From a bacterium (lineage in GTDB: Bacteria; Patescibacteriota; Saccharimonadia; Saccharimonadales; Saccharimonadaceae), in contig JAUMVB010000001.1 in the NCBI GenBank assembly GCA_030530385.1, positions 98,577 through 162,576 on the forward strand: a stretch of 64,000 bases of DNA. Direction: 5' to 3'. The notes under the pieces were generated by a model, which saw only the letters and a list, made by a program, of their open reading frames with translations, made no database searches and was not told the DNA's origin. Position 1 is the stretch's first letter. Each line of letters starts with the position of its first letter. The translations under genes were made by a program, and so were the position numbers. Shown here in pieces: positions 8,399 to 20,718 of the stretch.

Positions 8399-8752
8399 AT
8401 GAATAAACAAAAATGGAGAGAAATCTGTCTTGATTGGCAGCGATATAAAGGTGAATATTTAGGACTGATATTCATCGTTATATGTTTTTTTGCATTTATC
8501 TGGTTTTTTGTTTTCAGGCCAGTCTCTAATCTATACGAAGAGGGCGAAAGGTCTGAATTAAAAACCGAAATTCTTAGAAATATCGAAGGAAATATTTCTA
8601 GAATTTCAGCAAAAAACAAAAGCCAAGCGGAAGAAATTAAAAACCGCTTGGAAGCCATCAAGAAAGATGATAGCATAAAAACCCTTGAATCTATCACTAT
8701 AAGTCAAGATAATAATAAATTCGAGGTGGTTATTGTATTTGGGCGCGACTAG
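8399..8752 (+). CDS. orphan single-pass membrane protein with hairpin-rich coding sequence
   Basis: A 117-aa protein: charged cytosolic start (1-20), one membrane helix (about 21-41, rich in Phe/Ile), then a Glu/Lys-rich, probably coiled-coil domain. No family recognised. It has its own promoter, SD and terminator. The coding DNA contains strong local inverted repeats: 8567-8583 with 8592-8607 (16 bp, one bulge), CCAAGCGG/CCGCTTGG at 8623 and 8644, and nested ATATAA/TTATAT plus TGAATAT/ATATTCA at 8443-8483. The terminator overlaps the stop codon. Confidence 0.7.
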   Translation: MNKQKWREICLDWQRYKGEYLGLIFIVICFFAFIWFFVFRPVSNLYEEGERSELKTEILRNIEGNISRISAKNKSQAEEIKNRLEAIKKDDSIKTLESITISQDNNKFEVVIVFGRD

Positions 8753-8766
8753 CGCTCTTTTTATTT
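8741..8766 (+). terminator. intrinsic terminator overlapping a stop codon
   Basis: GGGCGC and GCGCTC close the loop GACTA, which contains the TAG stop of the upstream gene; TTTTTATTTTT follows. Confidence 0.75.
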
Positions 8767-9471
8767 TTGAGTTTTATACTTACGAATAGCTTCGCGGGCG
8801 GCTTCTTGTTGTGCAATTTGTTTACTTGGCCCTTCACCTTCACCCATTTTCTTCTCACCCACAAAAACACCCAAAGTAAAGATCTTTTCGTGATCTGGAC
8901 CGTCTTCACTCAATACTCGATAAACCGGAGTGAACCCATCGCGCGCTTGTGAAATTTCCTGCAAATAACTTTTAGGATCACGCCAAGATTCATCTTCTAG
9001 AATCTGAGGTAAAGTCGATAAAATATTGTCGGTGATGTATTTTTTGGCAGCTTCATAACCTTGATCAAGATAAATTGCGCCAGTGGTAGCTTCAAACGCA
9101 TTTGCCAAAATCTGTTGGCGAGCACGCGCTGAACCATGTTTTTCGCCGCGTGACATACGAATTAGTTTTTCGTAGCCAAGACGCTCACCAGCCGCACCAA
9201 TACTCTCAGTCCGAACTAATGCCGAACGCCAAGCAGTTAAAATTCCTTCCGGTTCATGATAATTAGAAAATAAAAAATCTGTCGTAACAAGTTCTAGCAC
9301 TGCATCACCTAAAAATTCTAAGCGTTCATTGTGCTCGCTTGCTGATTTTTTATGTTCATTCAAATAACTTCGATGCGTCAAAGCCGTCACTAAAAGCTGT
9401 ATATCATTAAAATCATAGCCAAGCTTTTCTTTTGCCCAGTCATGATAAGGTGTTAGCAAAATTCCACTCAC
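8761..9471 (-). CDS. rnc: ribonuclease III
   Basis: A 236-aa double-strand-specific endoribonuclease. Signature NERLEFLGDAVLELV (residues about 43-57) supplies metal ligands, with ANAFEATTGAIYLD as the second acidic site, and a dsRNA-binding domain follows (about 163-236, ending EAAREAIRKYK). GTG start at 9471 overlaps the last base of the upstream NUDIX stop codon, and CAGGAGA within that gene's end is the SD, so translation is coupled. As the main dsRNA nuclease it is a natural candidate to process the hairpin-rich mRNAs in this window (inference). Confidence 0.95.
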   Translation of the reverse strand: MSGILLTPYHDWAKEKLGYDFNDIQLLVTALTHRSYLNEHKKSASEHNERLEFLGDAVLELVTTDFLFSNYHEPEGILTAWRSALVRTESIGAAGERLGYEKLIRMSRGEKHGSARARQQILANAFEATTGAIYLDQGYEAAKKYITDNILSTLPQILEDESWRDPKSYLQEISQARDGFTPVYRVLSEDGPDHEKIFTLGVFVGEKKMGEGEGPSKQIAQQEAAREAIRKYKTQK

Positions 9472-9968
9472 TATAATTTCTCCTGTCTAATTTTTTTCAT
9501 CGCTAGCAAAATTAATTTTCCAATATCTTCGTATTCAATCACATCTAATGCTTCAGCAAAACTAAACCATTTAATGCCATTCATCCAGTCTTCTTTCTGA
9601 ATTGCATTAGTATCACCCAGCGCCTTCACTAAATAAACTTGAGTTGTCATCAAGACCAATTTATCTATTCGCCGATAACGAAAATTAATTTTACCCAGCC
9701 AGCCAAGAATCTCAACTTGTTTCAAGCCAGCCTCTTCACCAATCTCACGGCGGGCTGTTTCTTGCGCAGTCTCTCCTTCTTCAATATGGCCTTTTGGGAT
9801 TGTCCAGCGATCTTTGGAATCCTGAATAAGCAAAATTTCAATTTCGTTTTTTTGATTGCGCCGAAAAATTACACCACCAGCCGTAGGTTCACGAACAATC
9901 TCTTGAATTGAGACCCTTCTATTACGATTAAAATATTTTTTAAAATTTTCAACCTTCTTGTTCGCCAT
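9471..9968 (-). CDS. NUDIX hydrolase
   Basis: A 165-aa protein with a complete Nudix box (GHIEEGE ... REIGEEAG) in a fold that begins AGGVIFRR. The family hydrolyses nucleoside diphosphates linked to another moiety; the substrate here (oxidised nucleotide, Ap4A or RNA 5' end) is not decidable. It overlaps the nusB end by 20 nt and shares a base with rnc, so nusB-NUDIX-rnc form one operon of RNA-related genes. Confidence 0.92.
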   Translation of the reverse strand: MANKKVENFKKYFNRNRRVSIQEIVREPTAGGVIFRRNQKNEIEILLIQDSKDRWTIPKGHIEEGETAQETARREIGEEAGLKQVEILGWLGKINFRYRRIDKLVLMTTQVYLVKALGDTNAIQKEDWMNGIKWFSFAEALDVIEYEDIGKLILLAMKKIRQEKL

Positions 9969-10404
9969 TTTGTTCCTCTACAAACAGTTTAAATGCCGTG
10001 CCTAAAACACCGTTGATAAACTTACTTGAATTATCGGAACCAAACGCTTTTGCAAGCTCAACCGCTTCATTGATAGCAACTTTTGGCGGAACAGTTTCTT
10101 GCATATAAAGAAGTTCAAAAAGACCCATTCTGAGCACATTTCGATCAATTCGAGAAATTTGCGAAATTGGCCATTCTGGCGCCATTGGTTGCAACTTAGT
10201 ATCTAGTTCAACCTGTCTTTCAACGATCCCATTTAACAAATCTTGAACGAATTGTTTATCGCCAATAGTGTCTTCATAACGCTCCATGTTTCGAGCGATA
10301 ATATCCGCTAAATCCACGTTTTTGTCTTCTGACTGTGAGCGAAATTCGTATTCGTAGAGTGTTTGAAGGACGACGATTCGTCCTAAGTGTCTATTTGATG
10401 CCAT
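9949..10404 (-). CDS. nusB: transcription antitermination protein NusB
   Basis: A 151-aa all-helical NusB-fold protein. [20 protein letters not shown] matches the RNA-binding N terminus and [20 protein letters not shown] the conserved C-terminal helices. NusB with S10 supports rRNA antitermination. First gene of the nusB-NUDIX-rnc unit. Upstream are a TATAAT box and an AAAGGAAAG purine run, the latter a rather distant SD. Confidence 0.95.
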   Translation of the reverse strand: MASNRHLGRIVVLQTLYEYEFRSQSEDKNVDLADIIARNMERYEDTIGDKQFVQDLLNGIVERQVELDTKLQPMAPEWPISQISRIDRNVLRMGLFELLYMQETVPPKVAINEAVELAKAFGSDNSSKFINGVLGTAFKLFVEEQNGEQEG

Positions 10405-10457
10405 TTTGCGTAAGGTTCTTTCCTTTTTTATTATATAAAATTATTATTTGTCAAACA

Positions 10458-10499
10458 AAAATAAAACGCCAGCAAACTAAGCTGCAAGCGTTTTATTTT
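10458..10499 (-). terminator. intrinsic terminator of rpmF, overlapping its 3' end
   Basis: AAAATAAAACGC at 10458-10469 pairs perfectly with GCGTTTTATTTT at 10488-10499. The right arm lies inside the last codons of rpmF, so the stem spans the stop codon. Confidence 0.75.
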
Positions 10500-10656
10500 C
10501 TTCGAGTTGCTTGTTCAAAGCTTTACCAGATTGTTTTTTAGTTGTATAGACTTTTACTGGTGACTTCTTATTTACTCGTCGAGCTAAATCAAGGCGCAAG
10601 TGACTGCGTCGTAATCCAGTTTTTCGAGGGCTACTCTGCTTTTTTGGCTGTGCCAT
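10477..10656 (-). CDS. rpmF: 50S ribosomal protein L32
   Basis: A 59-aa basic protein beginning MAQPKKQSSPRKTGLRRSHL, the classic L32 N terminus (Pro-Lys-Lys, then S/T-x-R-x-x-x-R-R-S-H). The zinc-ribbon cysteines of many L32 proteins are absent, so this is the C- paralogue type. SD AAAGGAG lies 7 nt before ATG. Promoter on the minus strand: TTGATT, 17 nt, TATAAT. The gene is short enough to be missed by simple ORF cut-offs. Confidence 0.92.
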   Translation of the reverse strand: MAQPKKQSSPRKTGLRRSHLRLDLARRVNKKSPVKVYTTKKQSGKALNKQLEENKTLAA

Positions 10657-10740
10657 TAAAGTTCTCCTTTAGGTTATTATTTGCCTTTGAAGTAATTATA
10701 CAGGATTTTTCAAGATAAATCAAGCAGTTTTTTATTTAAA

Positions 10741-10773
10741 CTATTGACATAATAATTATTTTATGCTAGAATA
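10741..10773 (+). promoter_or_regulatory. promoter for the gene at 10813
   Basis: TTGACA, a 17-nt spacer and TAGAAT, about 40 nt before the ATG. The spacer is rich in alternating AT. Confidence 0.6.
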
Positions 10774-10812
10774 TGAAATATAAATAACAAAATTAAAAAG
10801 AAAAAGAGAAAT

Positions 10813-11535
10813 ATGAATAATAAACATGTAGTAGGCCCGGGTTACATCAACCAGCCAAACCCTAACTACGAACCTCAATTTATTTCAGATTTAAGAAAAA
10901 ATCCCAATAATCAAGCTCAAGATTTGATATCCGGAGATAATTTTGAGCATCAGACAAAATTAGATAATCATACAGATATTCAAGAAAGAAAACCATCTCG
11001 TAAAAAAGCTACACTCAAAAAAATAGCAAAATTAGCGGCAATCGGAGTTACAATAACAGGTGGAGCACAAATAGCTAAAGAAATAAAATCGTACCAATCG
11101 CGCGAGCAAATTAACAATTTAACAGTCAGCCCTGTAAATGAAGTCCTTAAAGGTACTAGTAAAAAAGATCTAGATCAGACGCATATTGATTTTGATGACC
11201 CAACCATAGAAAAGGTCTCAAGCAACGGCGGAGTCTTAAAAGTTGAAGAAGGAAGTGCTATACGCACAACAAATAAATCTCACGCCGGAGATACGGTACA
11301 TGAACTGGGCAAGAATCTTCATTCTTCAGTAGGAACTCACAAAATTGATGTCGAATACAATCTATCGGGCGATGTATATTACGATAGGGACGATAAGATG
11401 TTTATTACTCGAGTTGAAAACGTAAGAAATACAGCCAAGGGAGTCGAGTCCTTCACTAACCAAAAAATAGATGAAGACGGCTGGGTTGCAGTTGAGGCTT
11501 CTCCACGCGACTTCACACCTAATGATAAAAAATAA
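10813..11535 (+). CDS. hypothetical protein with one hydrophobic segment
   Basis: A 240-aa protein of unknown family. Residues 1-60 are polar and Asn/Gln/Pro-rich; 62-73 basic (RKPSRKKATLKKIAK); a weak hydrophobic helix at about 74-88 (LAAIGVTITGGAQIA) may be a membrane anchor; the rest (95-240) is soluble with a possible beta-rich domain (YNLSGDVYYDRDDKMFITRV). No strong SD (AAAAAGAGAAAT). Unlike the other + strand orphans, I do not see a chain of strong inverted repeats inside it. A strong terminator follows. Confidence 0.6.
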   Translation: MNNKHVVGPGYINQPNPNYEPQFISDLRKNPNNQAQDLISGDNFEHQTKLDNHTDIQERKPSRKKATLKKIAKLAAIGVTITGGAQIAKEIKSYQSREQINNLTVSPVNEVLKGTSKKDLDQTHIDFDDPTIEKVSSNGGVLKVEEGSAIRTTNKSHAGDTVHELGKNLHSSVGTHKIDVEYNLSGDVYYDRDDKMFITRVENVRNTAKGVESFTNQKIDEDGWVAVEASPRDFTPNDKK

Positions 11536-11536
11536 T

Positions 11537-11582
11537 AAATTAAATAACTGCGTCCTCTTAACGGAACGTAGTTATTTAATTT
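11537..11582. terminator. bidirectional terminator between convergent genes
   Basis: AAATTAAATAACTGCGT and ACGTAGTTATTTAATTT (one mismatch) flank a 12-nt loop, serving the 10813 gene (+) and leuS (-). Confidence 0.8.
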
Positions 11583-14022
11583 ATTTAACAACTAAGTTTA
11601 TAATTTTATTGGGCACAAAAATTTCTTTCACAATCTGCTTTCCAGCCAAATGTTTGACAACATTCTCTTCAGACTTAGCCAGATCTAGTATTTGATCTTC
11701 AGAAGCACTAGGCGAAACTTTAATTTTTCCACGTAATTTTCCATTAACTTGAACAATAATTTGAATTTCATCAGTTTTCAAAAGCTCTTCATTCCATTTT
11801 GGCCAGCCAGACTTTTCAATAAAGTCATCATTTCCAAGCTGCTGCCAGAGTTCGCTCGAAATATGTGGCGCAAATGGAACGAGCATTTTAAGTAAATCTT
11901 CTAAAACAAATCGCCAATCGTTCGAAAAACCTTCAAGTTTCAATTTATACAGATCATTTACAAATTCCATCAGAGCAGCAACCGCAGTATTCAGGCTTTC
12001 GCGGTGAAAATCTTCAGTAACTTTTTTGATGGTTTTATGCTGAATTTTTTGGATTTCAGCAAAATTCGAAAGATTTTCAGCAGATTTTTCAGATTCAATG
12101 AATTCTTGAATCAAAACCCAAACACGATTCAAAAAACGATAAACTCCAGCTATACCTCGTGAATCCCAAGAAGCATCAACTTCATATGGAGCAATAAACA
12201 TTTCATAAGTTCGAAGTGAATCTGCACCATATCCTTGGTCGATAACTTCAAGCGGATCAATAGTATTCCCCTTTGATTTACTCATTTTCGAACCATCTTC
12301 CGCATTAATATATCCGTGATAAAGGAGTTTTTTAACTGGTTCGGAAAAATTAGTTAACCCTAAATCTTTAAAAACATGTGTCCAAAAACGAATATATAGT
12401 AAATGCGCAACTGCGTGGTCGCCACCAACATAATAATCAACTGGCGCCCAGTAATTTACAAGCTCAGGGTCCCAAGCTTGCTTAGAATTTCGAGGGTCAG
12501 CATATCGCAAAAGATACCAGCTTGAGCATGCGTAACCATCCATAGTATCAGTTTCACGAGTCATTTTTTCGCCGTTAATTTCAACTGTAATGAATTCTTT
12601 ACTCTTAGCAAGGGCCGACTTTCCAGAATCATCAGGTTTAAAATCGCTCAAAATTGGAAGCATCACAGGTAATTGATCCTCAGGGATCAAATGCTCTTTC
12701 CCATCTTTATCATAAGCAATTGGAATCGGACAACCCCAATAGCGCTGCCGAGAAATTAACCAATCTCGCATTTTATATGTAGTTTTCGAACGACCAACTC
12801 CAGATTCTTCAAGCCAGTCTAAAATCTGCTCACGAACATCCTCTGATTTTTGACCGTTAAATTCACCAGAGTTAACCATAACTCCTTCTCCATGATAGCA
12901 AGAATCATCATCCGCCATATCCTCAGGCTTCTCAACAACTTTTACAATATCCAAATCGAATTTTTTAGCAAATTCAAAATCTCGCTCATCATGAGCAGGA
13001 ACCGCCATAACAGCCCCTTCGCCATAGCCTCCAAGCACGTAATCACTCACCCAAATTGGGATTTTTTTGCCATTTGCTGGATTTATTGCATAACTTCCAG
13101 TGAAAATTCCTGTCTTTTCTTTATTTTCTTGACGCTCAATTTCAGATTTTTTAAGCGATTCTTTCTTATATTCTTCAAGTTTTTCTCTAGTTAAATCGGT
13201 AGAGAGTTTTTCGAGTAATTCATGTTCTGGAGCGATAGTTAGAAAAGTTACACCGAAAATTGTATCTGGCCGCGTAGTGAAAACTTTAATTTTTTCACCT
13301 TTAGCTTCATTATCAGCAATCTTAAATTCTACCTCAGCACCTTCAGATTTACCAATCCAGTTTCGTTGCATTGTTTTGATTTTTTCAGGCCAATCTAGAT
13401 TATCGATATCAGCCAAAAGTTCGTCAGCATATGCAGTAATTTTAAAGAACCACTGAGTCATTTGTTTTTTTGAAACTTCTTCACCGCAACGCCAGCATCG
13501 GCCATTTTCAACCTGTTCATTTGCGAGAACTGTTTTATCATTATCACACCACCACTGATAGCTCTCTTTTCGATAAGCTAGGCCTTTTTTATAGAGCTCA
13601 CGAAAAATCCATTGTGTCCATTTGTAATATTCTGGGTTTGAAGTGTTAATTTCTCGCGACCAATCGATTGAAATTCCAAGTCGTTTAAATTGTTTTTTGA
13701 AATTTGCAATATTTATTTTTGTAGCTTCTTGCGGTGAAATTCCAGTTTTGATTGCGTAATTTTCCGCCGGCAAACCAAAAGTATCCCAACCGATCGGGTT
13801 TAAAACATTTTTACCCTGCTGGCGATAAAAACGCGCGATTGAATCAACGATTGTGTAGCTCCTTGCGTGCCCGGTGTGAAGCCCTGCCCCACTTGGATAC
13901 GGAAACATTCCCGAGATATACATTTTCTGTTTCGAAGAATCCGCTTTAACCTCATAAAGCTTTGATTCATCCCATTTTTTTTGCCACTTTTCTTCAATTT
14001 CAATCGGATTATATCTTTTCAT
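11581..14022 (-). CDS. leuS: leucyl-tRNA synthetase
   Basis: An 813-aa class I synthetase charging tRNA-Leu. FPYPSGAGLHTGHARSY carries the HIGH-type motif (HTGH), the CP1 editing domain is present (TRPDTIFG, and GEGAVMAVPAHDERD), and GSKMSKSKGNTIDP gives KMSKS near residue 578. Length is normal for the family. A TATAAT box ends 10 nt before ATG with no SD, so a leaderless or very short leader is likely. A cognate tRNA-Leu(UAA) is encoded at 18730. Confidence 0.98.
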   Translation of the reverse strand: MKRYNPIEIEEKWQKKWDESKLYEVKADSSKQKMYISGMFPYPSGAGLHTGHARSYTIVDSIARFYRQQGKNVLNPIGWDTFGLPAENYAIKTGISPQEATKINIANFKKQFKRLGISIDWSREINTSNPEYYKWTQWIFRELYKKGLAYRKESYQWWCDNDKTVLANEQVENGRCWRCGEEVSKKQMTQWFFKITAYADELLADIDNLDWPEKIKTMQRNWIGKSEGAEVEFKIADNEAKGEKIKVFTTRPDTIFGVTFLTIAPEHELLEKLSTDLTREKLEEYKKESLKKSEIERQENKEKTGIFTGSYAINPANGKKIPIWVSDYVLGGYGEGAVMAVPAHDERDFEFAKKFDLDIVKVVEKPEDMADDDSCYHGEGVMVNSGEFNGQKSEDVREQILDWLEESGVGRSKTTYKMRDWLISRQRYWGCPIPIAYDKDGKEHLIPEDQLPVMLPILSDFKPDDSGKSALAKSKEFITVEINGEKMTRETDTMDGYACSSWYLLRYADPRNSKQAWDPELVNYWAPVDYYVGGDHAVAHLLYIRFWTHVFKDLGLTNFSEPVKKLLYHGYINAEDGSKMSKSKGNTIDPLEVIDQGYGADSLRTYEMFIAPYEVDASWDSRGIAGVYRFLNRVWVLIQEFIESEKSAENLSNFAEIQKIQHKTIKKVTEDFHRESLNTAVAALMEFVNDLYKLKLEGFSNDWRFVLEDLLKMLVPFAPHISSELWQQLGNDDFIEKSGWPKWNEELLKTDEIQIIVQVNGKLRGKIKVSPSASEDQILDLAKSEENVVKHLAGKQIVKEIFVPNKIINLVVK

Positions 14023-14171
14023 ACTATCTTAAATTATACAAAAAAAGCTAGGAAAAATCAAAAATAGGGATCTAAATAATAAGTTTTCTAGCAATATGCT
14101 TATTTTTATTAATTAAATAGACTTTGGTTAGCTGCTATTTTGAACTTTTAAAAATACAAACTACAACAATT

Positions 14172-17253
<3,082 letters not shown>

Positions 17254-17256
17254 GAT

Positions 17257-18129
17257 CTAAAATTTCCTACTATTATCTTTTAATCTCTGAATCCGCTTAT
17301 CTATTGGAGGATGTGTTGAGAATAGAGTATTGATCACACCCTTTTTAAGTGGATTCGAAATATACAAACTGGCAGTTGTCGAAGATTGTTTTTTAAGCGG
17401 CATAGAATTAGCTTTTAATTTTTCAAGCGCCGAGATCATTCCGTCAGGATATCTCGTCAACATTACCCCAGAAGCATCAGCTAAATATTCTCGTTCCCTG
17501 GAAATAGCTAACTGAATAATTGCCGCTAAAAGTGGTGAGATTAGCACTAAAATCAGTCCAATGATTATCTCTATAGGGTTTTTAGAATCTTTATCGTCAT
17601 TCCAAAAAAATAATCGCCAAGCAATGTCCGCCAAAAAACCAATCGCAGCTGTTAACGCAACAGCAGCCATAGATACTCGAATATCATAATTTTTTATGTG
17701 AGAAATCTCATGGGCAATAACCGCCTCGAGCTCGGGCTTGTCCATAAGCTCCAGCAAACCAGTCGTCACACAGACAACTGCATTCCTGGGTGAATTTCCT
17801 GCCGCGAAAGCATTTGGAGAGGGGTCATCAATAACAAATAATCTCGGCATAGGGATACCTGCCGTTATCGATAATGAATCTGCTGCTGCATAAAATTCAG
17901 GTGATTGCTGTCTAGAAACTTCCTTCGCACCAGCCATAGATAACGCAATTTTCGCTGCTAAAAGATAATCTACTCCAGCATAAGCTAACGCACCAAAAAA
18001 AGTCCACCAAAAAATCGAAGAGTTATGGTAAAAATTTGAAATAAAAAAGCCAATCGCCGAAATAATTGCAATAAATGCCGTAAAAATTACAACCGTATTG
18101 CGTTTATTTTTGACGATTGAACTATACAT
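17257..18129 (-). CDS. htpX: membrane zinc protease HtpX (M48 family)
   Basis: A 290-aa M48 peptidase with two N-terminal membrane helices, the zinc site HEISH at 140-144, two further hydrophobic segments, and the third ligand region EREYLADASGV. HtpX degrades damaged membrane proteins. NAFAAGNSP and the C-terminal LFSTHPPIDKRIQRL are family hallmarks. It lies 15 nt after lemA, a pairing common in bacteria. Confidence 0.95.
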   Translation of the reverse strand: MYSSIVKNKRNTVVIFTAFIAIISAIGFFISNFYHNSSIFWWTFFGALAYAGVDYLLAAKIALSMAGAKEVSRQQSPEFYAAADSLSITAGIPMPRLFVIDDPSPNAFAAGNSPRNAVVCVTTGLLELMDKPELEAVIAHEISHIKNYDIRVSMAAVALTAAIGFLADIAWRLFFWNDDKDSKNPIEIIIGLILVLISPLLAAIIQLAISREREYLADASGVMLTRYPDGMISALEKLKANSMPLKKQSSTTASLYISNPLKKGVINTLFSTHPPIDKRIQRLKDNSRKF

Positions 18130-18144
18130 TCCAGAAATCTAACC

Positions 18145-18705
18145 CTAAAAATTTACTTCTGGAGCTTTTTCAACACTAGCTCGATCTTCTACTTCAAAGA
18201 ATTCACGAGCATTAAAACCAAGTTTCTTAGCAAAGATATTTGTTGGGAAAACTTTAATTTTAATATTCAAATCACGAACGCCAGCATTATAGAATCGGCG
18301 CGCACCTTGAATCTTATCTTCAATTTCCTGAAGCTGATTTTGTAGTTGAATAAATCCTACATTAGCTTTCAAATCAGGATAGTTCTCGGAAATAGCCATC
18401 AAACGGCTAAGAGCACTCGAGAGCTCACCTTCGGCCTTTGCAGCAGCTTTAACATCACTACCAGCGCCCATTAATTTTGATCGAGCCTCTGACACTTCAG
18501 CAAAAACCTTTTCTTCGTGAGTTGCGTATCCTTTTACTGTAGAAACAATATTAGGAATCAAATCTGCACGATATTTAAGCTGAATAGCTATATCACTCCA
18601 AGCTTCTTCTACACGCTCATTTAATTTGACAAGACCGTTATACTGCGCCCAGACAAACAATCCAATCAAAAGCACAATAACTATAACAGCAATTATTAAT
18701 TCCAT
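18145..18705 (-). CDS. lemA: LemA family protein
   Basis: A 186-aa protein with one N-terminal membrane helix (1-20) and the helical LemA domain (NERVEEAWSDIAIQLKYRAD, ENYPDLKAN, ARRFYNAGVRDLN). The function of the family is not settled; it is usually co-encoded with HtpX or TPM-domain proteins, as here. SD AAGGAG lies about 9 nt before ATG. Confidence 0.93.
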   Translation of the reverse strand: MELIIAVIVIVLLIGLFVWAQYNGLVKLNERVEEAWSDIAIQLKYRADLIPNIVSTVKGYATHEEKVFAEVSEARSKLMGAGSDVKAAAKAEGELSSALSRLMAISENYPDLKANVGFIQLQNQLQEIEDKIQGARRFYNAGVRDLNIKIKVFPTNIFAKKLGFNAREFFEVEDRASVEKAPEVNF

Positions 18706-18729
18706 TTTATTTTATCTCCTTAAATTTAT

Positions 18730-18817
18730 TGGTGCGCAAGGCGGGAATCGAACCCGCACGACTGTTTAGGTCAAGGGATTTTAAGTCCCTCGCGTCTACC
18801 AATTCCGCCACTCGCGC
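18730..18817 (-). tRNA. tRNA-Leu (anticodon UAA)
   Basis: Minus-strand cloverleaf with acceptor GCGCGAG/CTTGCGC, anticodon loop CTTAAAA, a long variable arm as expected for Leu, the T loop GTTCGAT and an encoded CCA. Confidence 0.96.
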
Positions 18818-18875
18818 ATATTTTTATTATACGCGCCTTAACTCCAAAAATCAAGGCGCGCTCTAATTATAATTA

Positions 18876-19208
18876 TTATTGCTCAGTCTTATCAAGTGCT
18901 GGGGCGACAAGCATAATAACTCCAGCAGCAAAGCCAACAATAAACATGGTACCAAAAGTTTTAGCAACAATCTCTCCATCCAAGTTAGCCCACATTGCAA
19001 TCAATGCGACCATCGCCATCAAAGCAGTCATCAAAATCACAATCCAAACACAAACACTTCTCACTACTTGAACGGTTTGGCTATATTTCTTTTTTGATCG
19101 GGTCTGTAATTGCATAATAGATGGCTGAGAAGAAACTACCGTCTGATTATTCTCGCCTTTTCGAATTTCTACAACTCGTTCTACTTTTTGGATTTTATTT
19201 TCTTCCAT
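18876..19208 (-). CDS. small two-helix membrane protein
   Basis: A 110-aa protein with a charged cytosolic N-terminal region (MEENKIQKVERVVEIRKGEN) and two transmembrane helices (about 47-70 and 78-101). Family not recognised. Start at 19208 is set by SD AGAAAGG 4 nt before ATG; the frame stays open to 19298, but those codons lie in tRNA-Cys. It sits between tRNA-Leu and tRNA-Cys. Confidence 0.65.
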   Translation of the reverse strand: MEENKIQKVERVVEIRKGENNQTVVSSQPSIMQLQTRSKKKYSQTVQVVRSVCVWIVILMTALMAMVALIAMWANLDGEIVAKTFGTMFIVGFAAGVIMLVAPALDKTEQ

Positions 19209-19230
19209 ATTACCTTTCTTTAAATAATTT

Positions 19231-19304
19231 TGGAGGCACCTACCGGAATTGAACCGGTGTAAAAGGTTTTGCAGACCTCTGCGTAACCACTCCGCCAAGG
19301 TGCC
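19231..19304 (-). tRNA. tRNA-Cys (anticodon GCA)
   Basis: Acceptor GGCACCT/AGGTGCC, anticodon loop CTGCAAA, U discriminator typical of Cys, and encoded CCA. Confidence 0.96.
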
Positions 19305-19347
19305 ATAAAAAAATTATAGCATAAATAGACAAAGAAATAAACATAAA

Positions 19348-20646
19348 TTATTTCAGGAACTCTACTAGATCAATTTTTTCACCAGTTGCCATATTTTTAA
19401 ATTCAAACCGGTTTTGTTCTATTTCTTGTTCTCCTAGCACCAGAGCGAATTTAACGCCACGTTTATCAGCGAACTTGATAGCTTTAGCAATTTTCATTTC
19501 CTCTAGTAAAACCTCAACACCCACCCCTTTATCGCGAAGTTGTTTAGCGATCTCAAAAGCCTTAAATAACTCATTGTCACTGAATGGTATTATCAAAAAT
19601 TCAGCTGATGTCTTACTCGAAAAATTCAGCAGACCAAGATCGCGCAAGCACCAAAATAGTCTCGTTAAGCCAATTGAAGCGCCAACCCCAGGTAATTTTT
19701 CTTTTGAATAATATTCACTTAAGTTATCATAGCGTCCACCACTAGATACCGATCCAATCTCTTTATAGTCTAATAAGTTTGTCTCAAAAATAGTACCAGT
19801 ATAATAATCAAGACCCCTAATAATTAGGGTATCAATCTTAAAGAATTTCTCCTCTACACCCATTAATTTAAGAATTGCAACAACCTCTTTTAATTCAGAA
19901 ATACCTTTATTGAATTGATCATTATCAGATAATCCATCAGAGATTAACTCTAACTGTTTAAAGATATCTGAATTATCACCAGAAATTTCAATAAATTGTT
20001 TAATTTTCTGCGCAGAATCGCCAATGTTAAAAGACAAAAGTCGCCTGTCAAATTCTTCATTAGAAATCTTTTCAGCACTGTCAATTAGCCCAAGAATTTC
20101 AGGCGCCTTTCCTTCTAGATTCAAACTCTTCAATAAACCAGTCGCCAAATTTCGATTTGAGATCCTTATTATAAACTCACCAAAATTTAATTCGCGAAAA
20201 ATCTCATAAATAACCGTGATAACTTCTGCATCATATTTTAAGCTTAATTCACCGCGACCGATCACATCAATATCACATTGATAAAATTCACGAAATCTAC
20301 CTCTTTGAGCTCTCTCACCTCGATAAACTTTGCCAATCTGCGAGCGTTTAAAAGGAAACTGCAGTTGACCAAAATTTTCAGCAACAAATCTAGCGGTTGG
20401 AACCGTTAAGTCAAAGCGAAGACTTAAATCGTTATCACCTTTCTTAAAGCGGTAAATTTGCTTTTCTGTCTCGCCTCCAGCTTTCGCAAGTAGAGTTTCC
20501 GTGCGCTCAATAACTGGAGTATCTATTGATACAAAACCGAATCTTTCATGATATTTTTTTATTACACCTAAAATTCGATCAAATTCAATTTGCTCTTCAG
20601 GTAAAAGCTCCATCATTCCTGGAAGTGGTTTCGTATTAATTTTCAT
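19348..20646 (-). CDS. hisS: histidyl-tRNA synthetase
   Basis: A 432-aa class II synthetase. Motif 2 appears as YRGERAQRGRFREFYQCDID, the histidine-A loop as IIRGLDYYTGTIFE, and SSGGRYDNL precedes motif 3 (GVGASIGLTRLFW). A C-terminal anticodon domain is present. TATAAT ends 7 nt before ATG with no SD, so the mRNA is probably leaderless. tRNA-His is at 54646. Confidence 0.98.
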   Translation of the reverse strand: MKINTKPLPGMMELLPEEQIEFDRILGVIKKYHERFGFVSIDTPVIERTETLLAKAGGETEKQIYRFKKGDNDLSLRFDLTVPTARFVAENFGQLQFPFKRSQIGKVYRGERAQRGRFREFYQCDIDVIGRGELSLKYDAEVITVIYEIFRELNFGEFIIRISNRNLATGLLKSLNLEGKAPEILGLIDSAEKISNEEFDRRLLSFNIGDSAQKIKQFIEISGDNSDIFKQLELISDGLSDNDQFNKGISELKEVVAILKLMGVEEKFFKIDTLIIRGLDYYTGTIFETNLLDYKEIGSVSSGGRYDNLSEYYSKEKLPGVGASIGLTRLFWCLRDLGLLNFSSKTSAEFLIIPFSDNELFKAFEIAKQLRDKGVGVEVLLEEMKIAKAIKFADKRGVKFALVLGEQEIEQNRFEFKNMATGEKIDLVEFLK

Positions 20647-20679
20647 AACTTAAATTATACCAGCTTTAGATTTTTTTTC

Positions 20680-20713
20680 AAAACAAAAGAAAACGACCTA
20701 CCTAAGTAAGTCG
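20680..20713 (-). terminator. intrinsic terminator after tRNA-Phe
   Basis: On the minus strand CGACTTAC and GTAGGTCG close a TTAG loop with one mismatch, followed by TTTTCTTTTG. Confidence 0.65.
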
Positions 20714-20718
20714 CTTTC

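Noticed and set aside
10705-10735. Third copy of the 7.1/7.5 kb promoter dyad, because CAAGATAAATCAAG recurs
   Set aside because: Only the loop-like core matches; the AACACTT and AAGTGTT arms are absent, so it is likely chance.
14023-14171. Possible small RNA between leuS and ligA
   Set aside because: AT-rich, no strong stem, promoter or frame that I can defend; I see nothing in it.
19209-19298. Longer N terminus for the two-helix membrane protein
   Set aside because: The added codons are the antisense-free readout of tRNA-Cys itself; a proper SD precedes the ATG at 19208.
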